A stretch of 64,000 bases of DNA, taken from contig NZ_BCTN01000011.1 of the NCBI RefSeq assembly GCF_001571305.1, positions 62,001-126,000 on the forward strand, in the 5' to 3' direction. The notes beneath the pieces were generated by a model. The model did no database searches. It saw only the letters and a program-made list of their open reading frames with translations, and was not told the DNA's origin. This document shows positions 1-8,610 of this stretch, in pieces (position 1 is the first letter of the stretch; every line of letters starts with the position of its first letter). The stretch comes from Erwinia persicina NBRC 102418 (GTDB lineage: Bacteria > Pseudomonadota > Gammaproteobacteria > Enterobacterales > Enterobacteriaceae). A program made the translations under genes and the position numbers.

Positions 1-668
1 TGTCGATTGGCGCCTTTCCGGCAGCCGTGGTTGCCGGCGCACTGCCCTTCAGCGATGCCGTCCGTCTGGTGGCCCTGCGCGGCACGCTGATGGAAGAGGC
101 CTACCCCGAAGGTTATGGCCTGACGGCGATTATCGGTCTGAGAGAGGCGCAGCTTGTGCCGCTGCTGGGCAGTGAGTGCTGGCTGGCCAATATTAATTCA
201 CCGCTGCAGATGGTGATTGCCGGCAGTGAGGCGGCAATGAGCGCCGTGGCCACCCGCGCCCGCGCCGCCGGAGCACAGAAAATCCACCGGCTGGCAGTCA
301 GCGTACCCTCACACTGTGCACTGCTGGCGGAACCGGCTGCGAGACTGGCCGACGCCTTCCGTTCGGTAAGCCTGACGCGGCCGTCGTGTGCGTACCTGAG
401 TGGCAGCACCGCCCGCGCGATGTGGCAGCCAGAGCAGATAGCCGACGATCTGGCGAACAATATGGCGCGTACCGTGCGCTGGCATGAGGCCATGGTGGCG
501 GCCAACGAACGCGAGGTCCGGCTGGCGATTGAGATGCCGCCCGGCGCCACGCTGACCGGTCTGACGCGCGTGGCATTTTGTGGCTGTCCGGGGGAGGCGG
601 TGTCGCTGGAACAGAGCGGCGAGCTGCTGGTGCGTCGTCTGGCAGAGCGTCTCAGGGCGGCGTCGTAG
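1..668 (+). CDS. mdcH: Malonate decarboxylase epsilon subunit (malonyl-CoA:ACP transacylase), 5' truncated by window edge
   Basis: The reading frame is open from the first bases (codons begin at position 3) and stops with TAG at 666-668. The first visible residues SIGAFPAAVVAGALPF are the continuation of the GHSxG nucleophile elbow of acyltransferases, so the catalytic serine sits at the very edge and only about the last two thirds of the protein is present. A later block (AVSVPSHCALL) carries the histidine expected of the Ser-His pair of FabD-like enzymes. In the known pathway MdcH loads malonate onto the phosphoribosyl-dephospho-CoA carrier protein of malonate decarboxylase. The convergent mdcR-type regulator next door supports the assignment. 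A generic FabD is the alternative, but the neighbour makes MdcH much more likely. Confidence 0.85.
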   Translation, partial: SIGAFPAAVVAGALPFSDAVRLVALRGTLMEEAYPEGYGLTAIIGLREAQLVPLLGSECWLANINSPLQMVIAGSEAAMSAVATRARAAGAQKIHRLAVSVPSHCALLAEPAARLADAFRSVSLTRPSCAYLSGSTARAMWQPEQIADDLANNMARTVRWHEAMVAANEREVRLAIEMPPGATLTGLTRVAFCGCPGEAVSLEQSGELLVRRLAERLRAAS

Positions 669-1587
669 TCAGCAGGCGCTGGCGGCTGTACATACGGCCC
701 TCAGCGACCAGCGCCAGCAGGTTCGGATCGTGTTCGCGGTTGCGCTCAAAGACAATGGCGATGTTCTGACGCATCTGATAAGGCTGTGCCAGCCTGAGCA
801 ACTGCACTGAATTTTCATACACGCGTTTCATCCTGCCCGGCAGCAGCGTATAGCCGACACCCGCCTGAACCAGACTCAGCATAGAGAAAATATCGTTAAC
901 CCGGGTGACGATGTCTGGCTCATAGCCGGCAATATTAAAGGCCTCCTGGAACCCCTGCCAGGTGGCAAAACCTTCCGCCAGTGAGACAAATTTTTCCTGA
1001 CGAAAGTCACGCAGATCGGCGGGGAAACTGGTATCAAGGCCTGACGCCGCCGGGGCCGCAAGGAAAATGTCATCGTCAAACAGCGGCAGGCTCTCAAAGC
1101 GACCGTGGTCGAGATCGCCGGGGGCAACCGCAATCAGAATGGCATCCAGCGTGCCCTCTTCCAGCCGCGCCGTCAGCATCTGATTTGAACCCATGGTCAG
1201 TTCCATCTCCAGGTCCGGGCGGCGTAATTTCATGCCCATAATCAACTGTGGGATGGTTTCCAGCGTCAGTGAATAGAGGGTGCCAAGGCGTATTCTTCCC
1301 TGGCCTACGCCGGCCGTTTTTCGTGTCTCCTCCACCCCGCGTGACATCATATCCAGCGCTTCCTGACTGTATTCCCACAGGGTATGCGCCGCCGGCAACG
1401 GCACCAGATTGCGACCTTTATGAATAAACAGCGGGCAGCGCACGCTCTCTTCCAGGCTGTGCAAGGCCCGGTGTACGCTGACGCTGCTGATCCGCAGGGC
1501 ATCGGCGGTGCGGGCCAGATTGCCCAGTTGCATAAAGGCGATGAAAATTTCCAGTTTACGAAAGGTAATATCCGAATCGATGTTCAT
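652..1587 (-). CDS. mdcR: LysR-type regulator of malonate use (MdcR-like)
   Basis: A 311-residue LysR-family regulator. Residues about 8-67 form the winged helix-turn-helix (FRKLEIFIAFMQLGNLARTA, then SVHRALHSLEE), followed by the effector-binding domain with the usual two alpha/beta lobes. Length is typical for the family. It is convergent with mdcH and the two coding regions overlap by 17 bases at 652-668, so neither has room for its own terminator. MdcR in related bacteria activates the mdc operon in response to malonate; here the role is inferred from that position. The ATG at 1587 is preceded by AAAGGC. Other LysR functions cannot be excluded by sequence alone. Confidence 0.8.
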   Translation of the reverse strand: MNIDSDITFRKLEIFIAFMQLGNLARTADALRISSVSVHRALHSLEESVRCPLFIHKGRNLVPLPAAHTLWEYSQEALDMMSRGVEETRKTAGVGQGRIRLGTLYSLTLETIPQLIMGMKLRRPDLEMELTMGSNQMLTARLEEGTLDAILIAVAPGDLDHGRFESLPLFDDDIFLAAPAASGLDTSFPADLRDFRQEKFVSLAEGFATWQGFQEAFNIAGYEPDIVTRVNDIFSMLSLVQAGVGYTLLPGRMKRVYENSVQLLRLAQPYQMRQNIAIVFERNREHDPNLLALVAEGRMYSRQRLLTTTPP

Positions 1588-1998
1588 AACAGCCTTTATT
1601 CAGAGGGCAGGAAGGAGGAACGATTAACCTTATTCTAGGCGGTAACCGGGCGCGCCGTATAAAGCAATCATGCGTTATCGGCTGTAACGAGGTATGTCTT
1701 CGCACGTAATGGCGTCGATAAATAATTTTAATATCTTACCGCTGTTTTGTGCCTTTCCGACGTCCTGATGGAAACAGATCGTCAACGGCGTTGAATTTAT
1801 CGATTAAATGTTTGTGTTAGAGGTGTTATTAACCCTCATGTGATTAAAATCGCTGATGGATCCCTGCTTACATTTCCCTTATTTTCCGGCAGGTATTCCG
1901 CTGGAAGGGCAAAAAATCATCACCTAATCTTATCAATTGTCGGCATCGGTGTGCCGTAGGTGTTGTCCATTTTTTGACTGACATAAGGAAATTCCGCG
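1588..1998. other. Intergenic region between divergent mdcR and the oxalate decarboxylase gene
   Basis: This 411-base gap is more AT-rich than its surroundings, especially 1715-1860, and must hold the promoters of both divergent genes. The only clear element is the ribosome binding site AAGGA at 1985-1989 ahead of the ATG at 1999. A short CGGCA/TGCCG hairpin lies near 1942-1957. I see no convincing open frame, RNA gene or repeat in it. Confidence 0.5.
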
Positions 1999-3219
1999 AT
2001 GAATCCTCTTTCACGTCGCCGTTTTATGGCTTTTGCCGCCGGAGGCACCGTGGCACTGGCTGCCGGTAAGGTTCACGCCCACGAACAGCCCGCTGCACGG
2101 CCTGTCAACGGGAATATGGGCGGCACGGATCCCGGCCCGCACGACCCCACCCGTGAAGCGGAAAATCCGGATATTGTGAACCCGCCATCGACCGACAGTG
2201 GCACACTGCCTAACTTACGTTTCTCCTTTAGCGACGCCCATGTGCGCAAGGGCACTGGCGGCTGGACCCGCCAGGTGACGCAGCGTGAGTTGGGGATCTC
2301 TACCACCATTGCCGGAGTGGATATGCGGCTGAACAGCGGCGGTATCCGCGAGTTGCACTGGCATAAGGAGGGAGAGTGGGCCTATATGCTTTACGGCAAA
2401 GCCCGCATTACTGCTCTGGACACCAACGGCGGCTGGTTTGTGGATGACGTCGGTGTCGGTGATTTGTGGTACTTCCCGTCTGGTATGCCGCACTCCATTC
2501 AGGGACTGGGACCGGACGGCTGCGAGTTCCTGCTGGCCTTCGACGACGGTAACTTTGATGAGGACAGCACCTTCTTACTCAGCGACTGGTTCAAACATAT
2601 TCCCCCGGAGGTGCTGGCGAAAAACTTTGGTGTCCCTGCCAGCACCTTCAGCTCGCTGCCGTCACCGTCCGATGAGTATATCTTCGCCGGTCAGGTGCCG
2701 GGGGCGCTCAGTGCCGATGCGATGGCTGGCGCTAAACGTTCCACGCTGCAGTTCAGCCACCGCATGATGGCGCAAAAACCCATGACGCTGAAAGGCGGTA
2801 CGGTGCGCATTACCGACTCCTCCAATTTTAAAATCGCCAAAACCGTGGCCGCTGCACTGGTAGAACTGCAGCCGGGGGCGATGCGCGAACTGCACTGGCA
2901 TCCCAATAACGACGAATGGCAGTACTATCTGGAAGGGCAGGGGCGCATGGGGGTCTTTGCCTCCTCGGGCGAGGCGCGGACCTTCGATTTTCGCGCGGGG
3001 GATGTGGGCTATGTTCCCTTTGCCATGGGGCACTATATTGAAAACACCGGGGATAAGCCGCTGCGGTTTTTAGAGCTGTTTAAAAGCGATTACTATGCAG
3101 ACCTGTCGCTTAATCAGTGGCTGGCCCTGACACCACCGGCGCTGGTAAAGCAGCATCTGCATCTGGATGAGGCCTTTATGAACGCGCTGAATAAAACCAA
3201 GACCCCGATCGTCGGCTAG
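1999..3219 (+). CDS. oxdD: Tat-exported bicupin oxalate decarboxylase
   Basis: A 406-residue bicupin very similar in layout to Bacillus OxdC. The N-terminus carries a twin-arginine signal (SRRRFMAFAAGG, then a hydrophobic run ending near VHAHE), so the enzyme is expected to fold in the cytoplasm and work in the periplasm. Manganese ligands are visible in both cupins: H120, H122, E126 and H165 in the first, H299, H301, E306 and H345 in the second. The active-site lid of OxdC (SENST) appears here as D187-E188-D189-S190-T191; the glutamate needed for decarboxylation is kept, which argues for decarboxylase rather than oxidase activity (oxalate to formate and CO2). RBS AAGGA at 1985. The ABC importer genes follow on the same strand about 200 bases later. 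The gene symbol is a family-level choice. Confidence 0.88.
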   Translation: MNPLSRRRFMAFAAGGTVALAAGKVHAHEQPAARPVNGNMGGTDPGPHDPTREAENPDIVNPPSTDSGTLPNLRFSFSDAHVRKGTGGWTRQVTQRELGISTTIAGVDMRLNSGGIRELHWHKEGEWAYMLYGKARITALDTNGGWFVDDVGVGDLWYFPSGMPHSIQGLGPDGCEFLLAFDDGNFDEDSTFLLSDWFKHIPPEVLAKNFGVPASTFSSLPSPSDEYIFAGQVPGALSADAMAGAKRSTLQFSHRMMAQKPMTLKGGTVRITDSSNFKIAKTVAAALVELQPGAMRELHWHPNNDEWQYYLEGQGRMGVFASSGEARTFDFRAGDVGYVPFAMGHYIENTGDKPLRFLELFKSDYYADLSLNQWLALTPPALVKQHLHLDEAFMNALNKTKTPIVG

Positions 3220-3425
3220 CCTTTACGGGTCGATCAAAAAAGAAGATCGGCCCCTGCGATCCCGCCAGCTGTTTTATTTCCGGGGCAGACCTGCTGTTCC
3301 GGCTCATCCTTATCCCGGTGCGGGGCGGTCAATAACGGGTGAGGCTCCCGCCTTGTCACCTGTCTGTCATCTGCGCTCAGTATGTTTTAACCCGTTGCTG
3401 TTACCAACGGAGACGCGCCGTATCC

Positions 3426-4493
3426 ATGTCTGAGATCCTGATCGACAACCTGTGTAAATCTTTTGGCACGCAGCCGGTGCTGCGCGACGTTTCGTTGCGC
3501 ATAGAGCACGGCGAGTTTATTGCGGTTCTCGGCCCCTCCGGCTGTGGCAAAACCACGCTGCTGCGCACCCTGGCCGGTTTTGAAACGCCGGATGCCGGCA
3601 CCATCGTGGTGGGGGAACGCTGCTACAGCGCCCCCGGGCAGCATCTGCCGCCGGAGCAGCGCGACCTGAGCATCGTCTTTCAGAACTATGCCCTGTGGCC
3701 ACATATGTCAGTGTCAGAGAACGTGGAGTACAGCCTGAAAGTGAAAGGGATGGCGCCCAGCCTGCGACAGCAGCGCGTGGCCGCCGCCCTGCTGCAGGTA
3801 GGGCTGGCGGGAATGGCCGGACGCAAACCCGCCGATCTCTCCGGTGGTCAGCGTCAGCGTGTGGCGCTGGCCCGCTGCCTGGTCACCCGCCCGCAGCTGG
3901 TGCTGCTGGATGAGCCGCTGGCCAATCTCGATGTCCATCTGCGTGCCACGATGGAAGAGGAATTTACCCGCTTCCACCAGCACTCCGGTGCCACGCTGTT
4001 GTATATCACTCACGATCAACACGAAGCGATGGCACTGGCCGACCGGATTGTGGTGATGCAGGCCGGACGTGTGATGCAGTTCGCCAGCCCGCAGACCCTT
4101 TATCGCCAGCCTGCCTGTGAAATGGTGGCGCGGTTTATTGATGATGGCCGCGTTGTCACGGTCAGCGATGTCGAACCGGATGGCCAGGGCAGCGCCTGGG
4201 TCACCCTGTATGGCCAGCGCATCGCACTGCGAGCCAGCCTGCAGCAGGCGGTTCTGCCGTCCGGCAAAATCTGCCTCCATGCGGCTGACCTGCGTCTGGC
4301 TGAAGAACATCAAACTGGTTTCTGGGGCACCATCCAGCGGGTGATCTACCGGGGCGGCTACCGCCAGCTGGAGATCGCCCCGGAGGCCGATCCGCAGAAC
4401 CGCCTGACCCTGATGCTGACCGATGAACCGCTGTGGCAGACGGGCGACCGTCTGAAGCTGGTGGCGATCGACGGCTGGGTCATTCCTGCTTAA
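3426..4493 (+). CDS. ABC transporter ATP-binding protein, ferric/polyamine type (FbpC/PotA-like)
   Basis: The start at 3426 (MSEILIDNLCKSFG) is preferred over the upstream in-frame ATG at 3339, because the extra 29 residues resemble nothing and a CGGAGA motif lies 14 bases before it. The product is 355 residues with Walker A GPSGCGKTTLLR, Q-loop around SIVFQNYALWPHM, signature LSGGQRQRVALARCL, Walker B LVLLDEPLANLD and the H-loop YITHDQHEAMALAD. A C-terminal TOBE-like region of about 115 residues follows. It energises the permease encoded two genes downstream. The three genes are closely spaced and form an operon. The transported solute is not shown by the sequence. Confidence 0.88.
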   Translation: MSEILIDNLCKSFGTQPVLRDVSLRIEHGEFIAVLGPSGCGKTTLLRTLAGFETPDAGTIVVGERCYSAPGQHLPPEQRDLSIVFQNYALWPHMSVSENVEYSLKVKGMAPSLRQQRVAAALLQVGLAGMAGRKPADLSGGQRQRVALARCLVTRPQLVLLDEPLANLDVHLRATMEEEFTRFHQHSGATLLYITHDQHEAMALADRIVVMQAGRVMQFASPQTLYRQPACEMVARFIDDGRVVTVSDVEPDGQGSAWVTLYGQRIALRASLQQAVLPSGKICLHAADLRLAEEHQTGFWGTIQRVIYRGGYRQLEIAPEADPQNRLTLMLTDEPLWQTGDRLKLVAIDGWVIPA

Positions 4494-4526
4494 TTTTTCT
4501 TTCATTACCTTAAGGATCTCAGGGAT

Positions 4527-5501
4527 ATGCGTAGCACGATAACGGTTCTGGCTCTGCTTACTGGCTTCTCTTCCCTCACCGCTACCGCCGATAGCAGGCT
4601 GGTGGTCTATACCTCACAGGCACCGGAAATTGCCCAGCAGACCATTGATGCGTTTAAAGCCGCTAACCCCGGAATAGAGGTGCAGTGGACGCGTAACGGC
4701 ACCACGCAACTGATGAACGTCCTGCGCACGGAAATGATGAGCGGCGATGTGAAAGCAGACGTTCTGCTGGTGGCCGATTCCATCAACCTCGGCGCACTGA
4801 AGAAAGAGGGCCAACTGATGGCGTATCCGCAGGCGCCGGTCAGCCATATCAGCCCGAACTTTTATGACAAGGATAAGACCTGGTTCGGTACCAAAATTAT
4901 CGCCACGGTGATCGGCTATAACACGCAGAAGGCGAAACCGGTCAACAGCTGGATGGCCCTGACCGACCCGGAGAACCGCGGGCAGGTGGCGGTCCCCAGC
5001 CCGCTTTATTCCGGAGCGGCCTTGTATCATCTGCACACGGCAATCGGCACGCCGTCCATCGGCTGGACATTCTATAAAAAGCTGGCGGCCAACGGCATCA
5101 CGCCGGAAGGGGGTAACGGTCCGGCACTGAAAGCGGTGGCCAGCGGGATGGCGAAGTACGGGGTGATCACCGATGCCGATCTGATCCGCGCCAAAAAACA
5201 GGGATCGCCGGTCGATCTGGTTTATCCGCAGGAAGGGGTGTCGTTTGTCACTGAACCCGTGGCGATCCTGAAAGGTGCCCACAATGTGGCGGCCGCGAAA
5301 GCTTTCGTTGACTTTATGCTGTCAGAAAAAGGTCAGCAGCTGGTCGCCCGGCAGGGTAACCGCCCGATCGACAAACGCGTTGCGGCACCGGAAGGCTTTG
5401 CGCCGTTTGACAGCATTAAGCTGCTGACGCTGGACAGCGATAAGGCGGTGGCCGACGATAAACAGGTACGCGATCAGTTCACTGAAATCTTCGGCGGATA
5501 A
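4527..5501 (+). CDS. Periplasmic substrate-binding protein of a ferric-type ABC importer
   Basis: A 324-residue exported binding protein with a signal peptide ending near TATADSR, then the LVVYTSQAPEIAQQTIDAF opening typical of the Fe3+/AfuA/FbpA and aminoethylphosphonate binding protein cluster. The C-terminal half has EGVSFVTEPVAILKGAHNV and AAKAFVDFMLSEKGQQ, both common in this cluster. The gene lies 33 bases after the ATPase gene and directly before the permease, with the ribosome binding site AGGGAT just upstream. Members bind ferric iron, metal-sugar phosphates, phosphonates or small organic acids, so the ligand is open. The neighbouring oxalate decarboxylase makes a metal-organic-acid ligand an idea only. 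Confidence 0.82.
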   Translation: MRSTITVLALLTGFSSLTATADSRLVVYTSQAPEIAQQTIDAFKAANPGIEVQWTRNGTTQLMNVLRTEMMSGDVKADVLLVADSINLGALKKEGQLMAYPQAPVSHISPNFYDKDKTWFGTKIIATVIGYNTQKAKPVNSWMALTDPENRGQVAVPSPLYSGAALYHLHTAIGTPSIGWTFYKKLAANGITPEGGNGPALKAVASGMAKYGVITDADLIRAKKQGSPVDLVYPQEGVSFVTEPVAILKGAHNVAAAKAFVDFMLSEKGQQLVARQGNRPIDKRVAAPEGFAPFDSIKLLTLDSDKAVADDKQVRDQFTEIFGG

Positions 5502-5504
5502 GAC

Positions 5505-7244
5505 ATGAGCGTGCTGCCCTCTCTGACGCGCCGTCTCCCCAGAACGCCGTGGAGCCGCTGGCCCGGCAGTGAACGCTGGGTGCTGTGGCTGCTGGCGCTG
5601 GTGATTGGGCTGCTGTCCGTCGCGCCGCTGGTGAGGCTGGTCTGGGCGGCGGTGGCACCGCAGGGCGTACCGGACATGCAGCGACTGTCCGGTCTGCTGG
5701 CAACGCCGCGTGTGCTGCGTGCCACCGGCAACACGCTGATGATTGCCCTGGCCTCGACGGCACTGGCGCTGCTGCTCGGTACCCTGGCTGCATGGCTGGT
5801 GGCGATCAGTTCTATGCGCGCAAAGTCCGCCTGGGTCTTTGCCTTTATTCTGCCGCTGATGATCCCACCGCAGGTGACTGCGCTGGCCTGGGTACAGGCG
5901 CTGTCGCCCTCCAGCCTGCTTGTGCAGTGGCTGGCGGCGCTGGGTCTGCCGGTGGACCGCGGGGGGCCACCGCCGCTCTATTCGCTGGGCGGGATTATTC
6001 TTCTCCTCGGCCTGCATAATGCACCGCTGGTGTTCCTGGCGGTACGTGCCGGGCTGCAGCGGCTGCCCGCCGAACTGGTCGAGGCAGCGCGGATCACGGG
6101 GGCCTCCCCGCTGCGCGTGCTGCTGACCGTGGTGCTGCCACTGGCACGTCCGGCTATCTTTGCCGGGGCGGCACTGTCATTTGTCGCTGCCGCCGGGAAT
6201 TTTGGTATTCAGGCGATGCTGGGCATTCCGGGGCGCGTGCCGACGCTGATCACCCTGGTTTATCAGCAGCTCAACACCACCGGCCCGGGGGCGCTGCCGG
6301 ATATGGCGGTACTGTCGCTGCTGCTGGCGGCGATCACCCTGGGCGGCATGCTGGTCAGCAGCCTGCTTGGCGGGCGACGCGACGTGCGCGTCAACGGCAG
6401 CACCCAGCCGTTCACCCAGTCTCTCGGCCGCTGGCGTCTGCCCGTGGAGTGCGCCAGTTGGCTGCTGATGGTGCTGATCCTGCTGCTGCCGCTGTCGGCG
6501 CTGCTGACCACCTCGCTGACCCAGGGGTTCGGCCAGACGCTGAACATGCAGTCGCTGACGCTGGTCAATTACCGCAATGCGCTGTTTGACTACCCGGCTG
6601 TCCGCCACGCGTTTCTCACCAGCCTGGGATTAACGCTGCTGGCGGTGTGCATCCTGACCGTGATGGCGCTGTTTATGGCCTGTTTCCTCAGCTGGCGACG
6701 CAGCCGGCTGGTGCGTGTACTGCACCTCTCCAGTGAGCTGGCCTTTGCGTTACCTGGCGTGGTAACGGGGATCGCCGCGCTGCTGTTCTTCCTGAAGCCG
6801 CTGCCGCTGGTGAACGTCAGCCTTTACGGTACGGTGTGGATTATCCTTGCGGCCTACCTCTCTAATTTTCTTGCGCTGGTATTGCGCCCAACCCTGGCCG
6901 GCTTTGCCCGCATTGAGCGATCACTGGACGAAGCGGCCCAACTGGCGGGGGCGGGTTTCCTGCGGCGTATGCGGGATATTGTGTTGCCACTGGTCGCCCC
7001 CTCAGCGATTGCCGGGGCGATTCTGGTGTTCCTTACCGCGCTGAATGAAATCCAGGTGTCGATATTGCTGGTGACGTCGAATACGCAGACGCTCGGCCCG
7101 ACAATTGTTTTTCTGGATGAAGGCGGTTCCTCAACGCTGGCGGCGGCGGTCGGCTGCCTGATGATCCTGCTGGTGGTCGCCCTGATGCTGGTGGCGTCCT
7201 GGCTGGCGCGGCGTCATCGTGGCGTGCTGCCGTGGCAGGCGTAA
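5505..7244 (+). CDS. ABC transporter permease, fused double-domain (FbpB-like)
   Basis: A 579-residue inner-membrane protein with about 12 hydrophobic helices in two homologous halves. Each half has the cytoplasmic EAA loop that docks on the ATPase: EAARITGASPLRVLLTVVLP in the first half and DEAAQLAGAGFLRRMRDIVL in the second. This two-in-one arrangement is standard for FbpB/AfuB permeases, so one gene supplies the whole channel. It begins 3 bases after the binding-protein stop, and its ribosome binding site (GGCGGA) lies in the end of that gene, implying translational coupling. No terminator is obvious after it. Confidence 0.87.
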   Translation: MSVLPSLTRRLPRTPWSRWPGSERWVLWLLALVIGLLSVAPLVRLVWAAVAPQGVPDMQRLSGLLATPRVLRATGNTLMIALASTALALLLGTLAAWLVAISSMRAKSAWVFAFILPLMIPPQVTALAWVQALSPSSLLVQWLAALGLPVDRGGPPPLYSLGGIILLLGLHNAPLVFLAVRAGLQRLPAELVEAARITGASPLRVLLTVVLPLARPAIFAGAALSFVAAAGNFGIQAMLGIPGRVPTLITLVYQQLNTTGPGALPDMAVLSLLLAAITLGGMLVSSLLGGRRDVRVNGSTQPFTQSLGRWRLPVECASWLLMVLILLLPLSALLTTSLTQGFGQTLNMQSLTLVNYRNALFDYPAVRHAFLTSLGLTLLAVCILTVMALFMACFLSWRRSRLVRVLHLSSELAFALPGVVTGIAALLFFLKPLPLVNVSLYGTVWIILAAYLSNFLALVLRPTLAGFARIERSLDEAAQLAGAGFLRRMRDIVLPLVAPSAIAGAILVFLTALNEIQVSILLVTSNTQTLGPTIVFLDEGGSSTLAAAVGCLMILLVVALMLVASWLARRHRGVLPWQA

Positions 7245-7306
7245 CCGGTGAGTCCATGACAGCGACAGTGAAATGATATAAAAATGTTTATTTAGTGTTA
7301 AATAAA

Positions 7307-7322
7307 TGTGATGCAAATCCCA
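7307..7322. promoter_or_regulatory. Possible CRP site upstream of the first porin
   Basis: TGTGA-TGCAAA-TCCCA matches the CRP consensus TGTGA-N6-TCACA fully in the left half and at three of five bases in the right half. It lies about 100 bases before the porin start at 7425, a reasonable activating distance. It is a single weak match and could be chance. Confidence 0.3.
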
Positions 7323-7424
7323 CCCTGTAAACGCCGGCTGCGGTTACGCTGTTTTGGTTAAAATTTGATCAGATGTACTCTGTAAGCAGAAGAGATGATT
7401 ACCCATGCTTACGGAGTCACCTCT

Positions 7425-8567
7425 ATGACATCGCTTCAAAAAGTGGCAGGTTTGCCGCTGTATTTCCTCGCACTGAGCCTGTGGAGCTCAAAAACGACGG
7501 CAGAGATCAACGTGATCAAAAAAAACACCTTCAGCCATCCGTTACTGGCACCGCTGAGTCTGAAGATTGCCGGCAGCATTCGCCCTGAGTTTGTCTGGGA
7601 TCAGACGCACAAGGATGATGTGAGACGGCGTGGTCATGACGGCGGATCACGCTTTCGCTTTACGGTCGGTTACCAGTTAACGCCGGTCGTTAGCCTTGTG
7701 GGGCGCTATCTCTGGGGCGTGGATTTTGGTCATATGCTGGGGATAAAACATCATTATGACCACACAAAAAACTGGGATATGCAGCGTCAGTTATTTAGCG
7801 GAATAAAGGTGGAGCGCTATGGCCAGCTTACCTATGGTCACCAGCACGGTGTCTACCATGATGTCATCGGGGGGAAAAGTGACCTGTGGGATAATGACGG
7901 TCATGCGGATGCCGACTGGATTGCCATCAACGGAAACTTTACCGGGGGCGATCGCCCGCGTAACTCCTTTAAGTACCGCCATTCACTGGGTAAATTCACG
8001 CTGTATGCGGATTATCTGCTGCCCCAGCATCACGCCCCGTTAGGCGGTAACCAGTATTACCAGCGTCACAGCGGTGAGGGAATGGGGGTTGATTATCAGA
8101 TGCGAAAGGATCTGACACTGGGAGCGGTCTGGGATCAGACCAATGCCAGCATCAGCGACACCCGGGGGGGACGTCGGCGTTACCACCAGAATTTTAGCGG
8201 GGGTGTCGTCAGGTGGTTGCCCGGCAACTGGACGCTGGTGAGCACCGCCACCTGGTACCGGCACTATGTACCGGTTAACGGCAGGAAAAACGTTGAGCAC
8301 TATTTCGCCAATCATGGCTATGGGCTGGAGAGTTTTATTGGCTATACCTTTTCGCTGGGGAAGCCGTGGCTTCACTCTATACAGCCTTATCTGGCTGCCG
8401 ATACGTTACGGTTAAAAGGGAACGAAAATTTTCATGCCGACCGCCTCTACCTTGGTGCGTATGTGAAGGTGGCCTACGGTGTATCTTTTTTTCTTGAACA
8501 TACCTTTACCTCAACCAGCGATAATCAGCCGGACACCACATGGCTGACCTTTTATTATGATTTTTAA
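7425..8567 (+). CDS. Outer-membrane porin, first of two paralogues
   Basis: I chose the ATG at 7425 (MTSLQKVAGLPL) because ACGGAG lies just upstream and a signal peptide follows; the earlier ATG at 7395 adds only ten odd residues. The 380-residue product has alternating amphipathic strands, ends in the outer-membrane signature YYDF with terminal Phe, and shows a general-porin-like central stretch (YGQLTYGHQHGVYHDVIGGK, then GGDRPRNSFKY) that resembles the strand before loop 3 of OmpF/OmpC. It is clearly paralogous to the porin at 14152: both share the mature start KKNTF, the phrase APLSLK, GGSRFRF and the C-terminal half. It sits convergent to abgT. Its solute is unknown; a route for aminobenzoyl-glutamate or another small acid is possible. 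Confidence 0.78.
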   Translation: MTSLQKVAGLPLYFLALSLWSSKTTAEINVIKKNTFSHPLLAPLSLKIAGSIRPEFVWDQTHKDDVRRRGHDGGSRFRFTVGYQLTPVVSLVGRYLWGVDFGHMLGIKHHYDHTKNWDMQRQLFSGIKVERYGQLTYGHQHGVYHDVIGGKSDLWDNDGHADADWIAINGNFTGGDRPRNSFKYRHSLGKFTLYADYLLPQHHAPLGGNQYYQRHSGEGMGVDYQMRKDLTLGAVWDQTNASISDTRGGRRRYHQNFSGGVVRWLPGNWTLVSTATWYRHYVPVNGRKNVEHYFANHGYGLESFIGYTFSLGKPWLHSIQPYLAADTLRLKGNENFHADRLYLGAYVKVAYGVSFFLEHTFTSTSDNQPDTTWLTFYYDF

Positions 8568-8610
8568 GCGTTCAGGCGGGGGCCCCCCCTGGAAAGGAGC
8601 CCCCTCAGGA

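Noticed and set aside
3227-3253. Hairpin after the oxalate decarboxylase stop as a strong terminator
   Set aside because: The GGGTCGATC/GATCGGCCC stem needs a G-U pair, the loop is A-rich and no T-run follows, so read-through into the ABC genes remains possible.
8580-8604. GC-rich inverted repeat GGGGGC/GCCCCC between the first porin and abgT as a terminator
   Set aside because: No T-run on either strand and the loop is mostly C; kept only as a remark.
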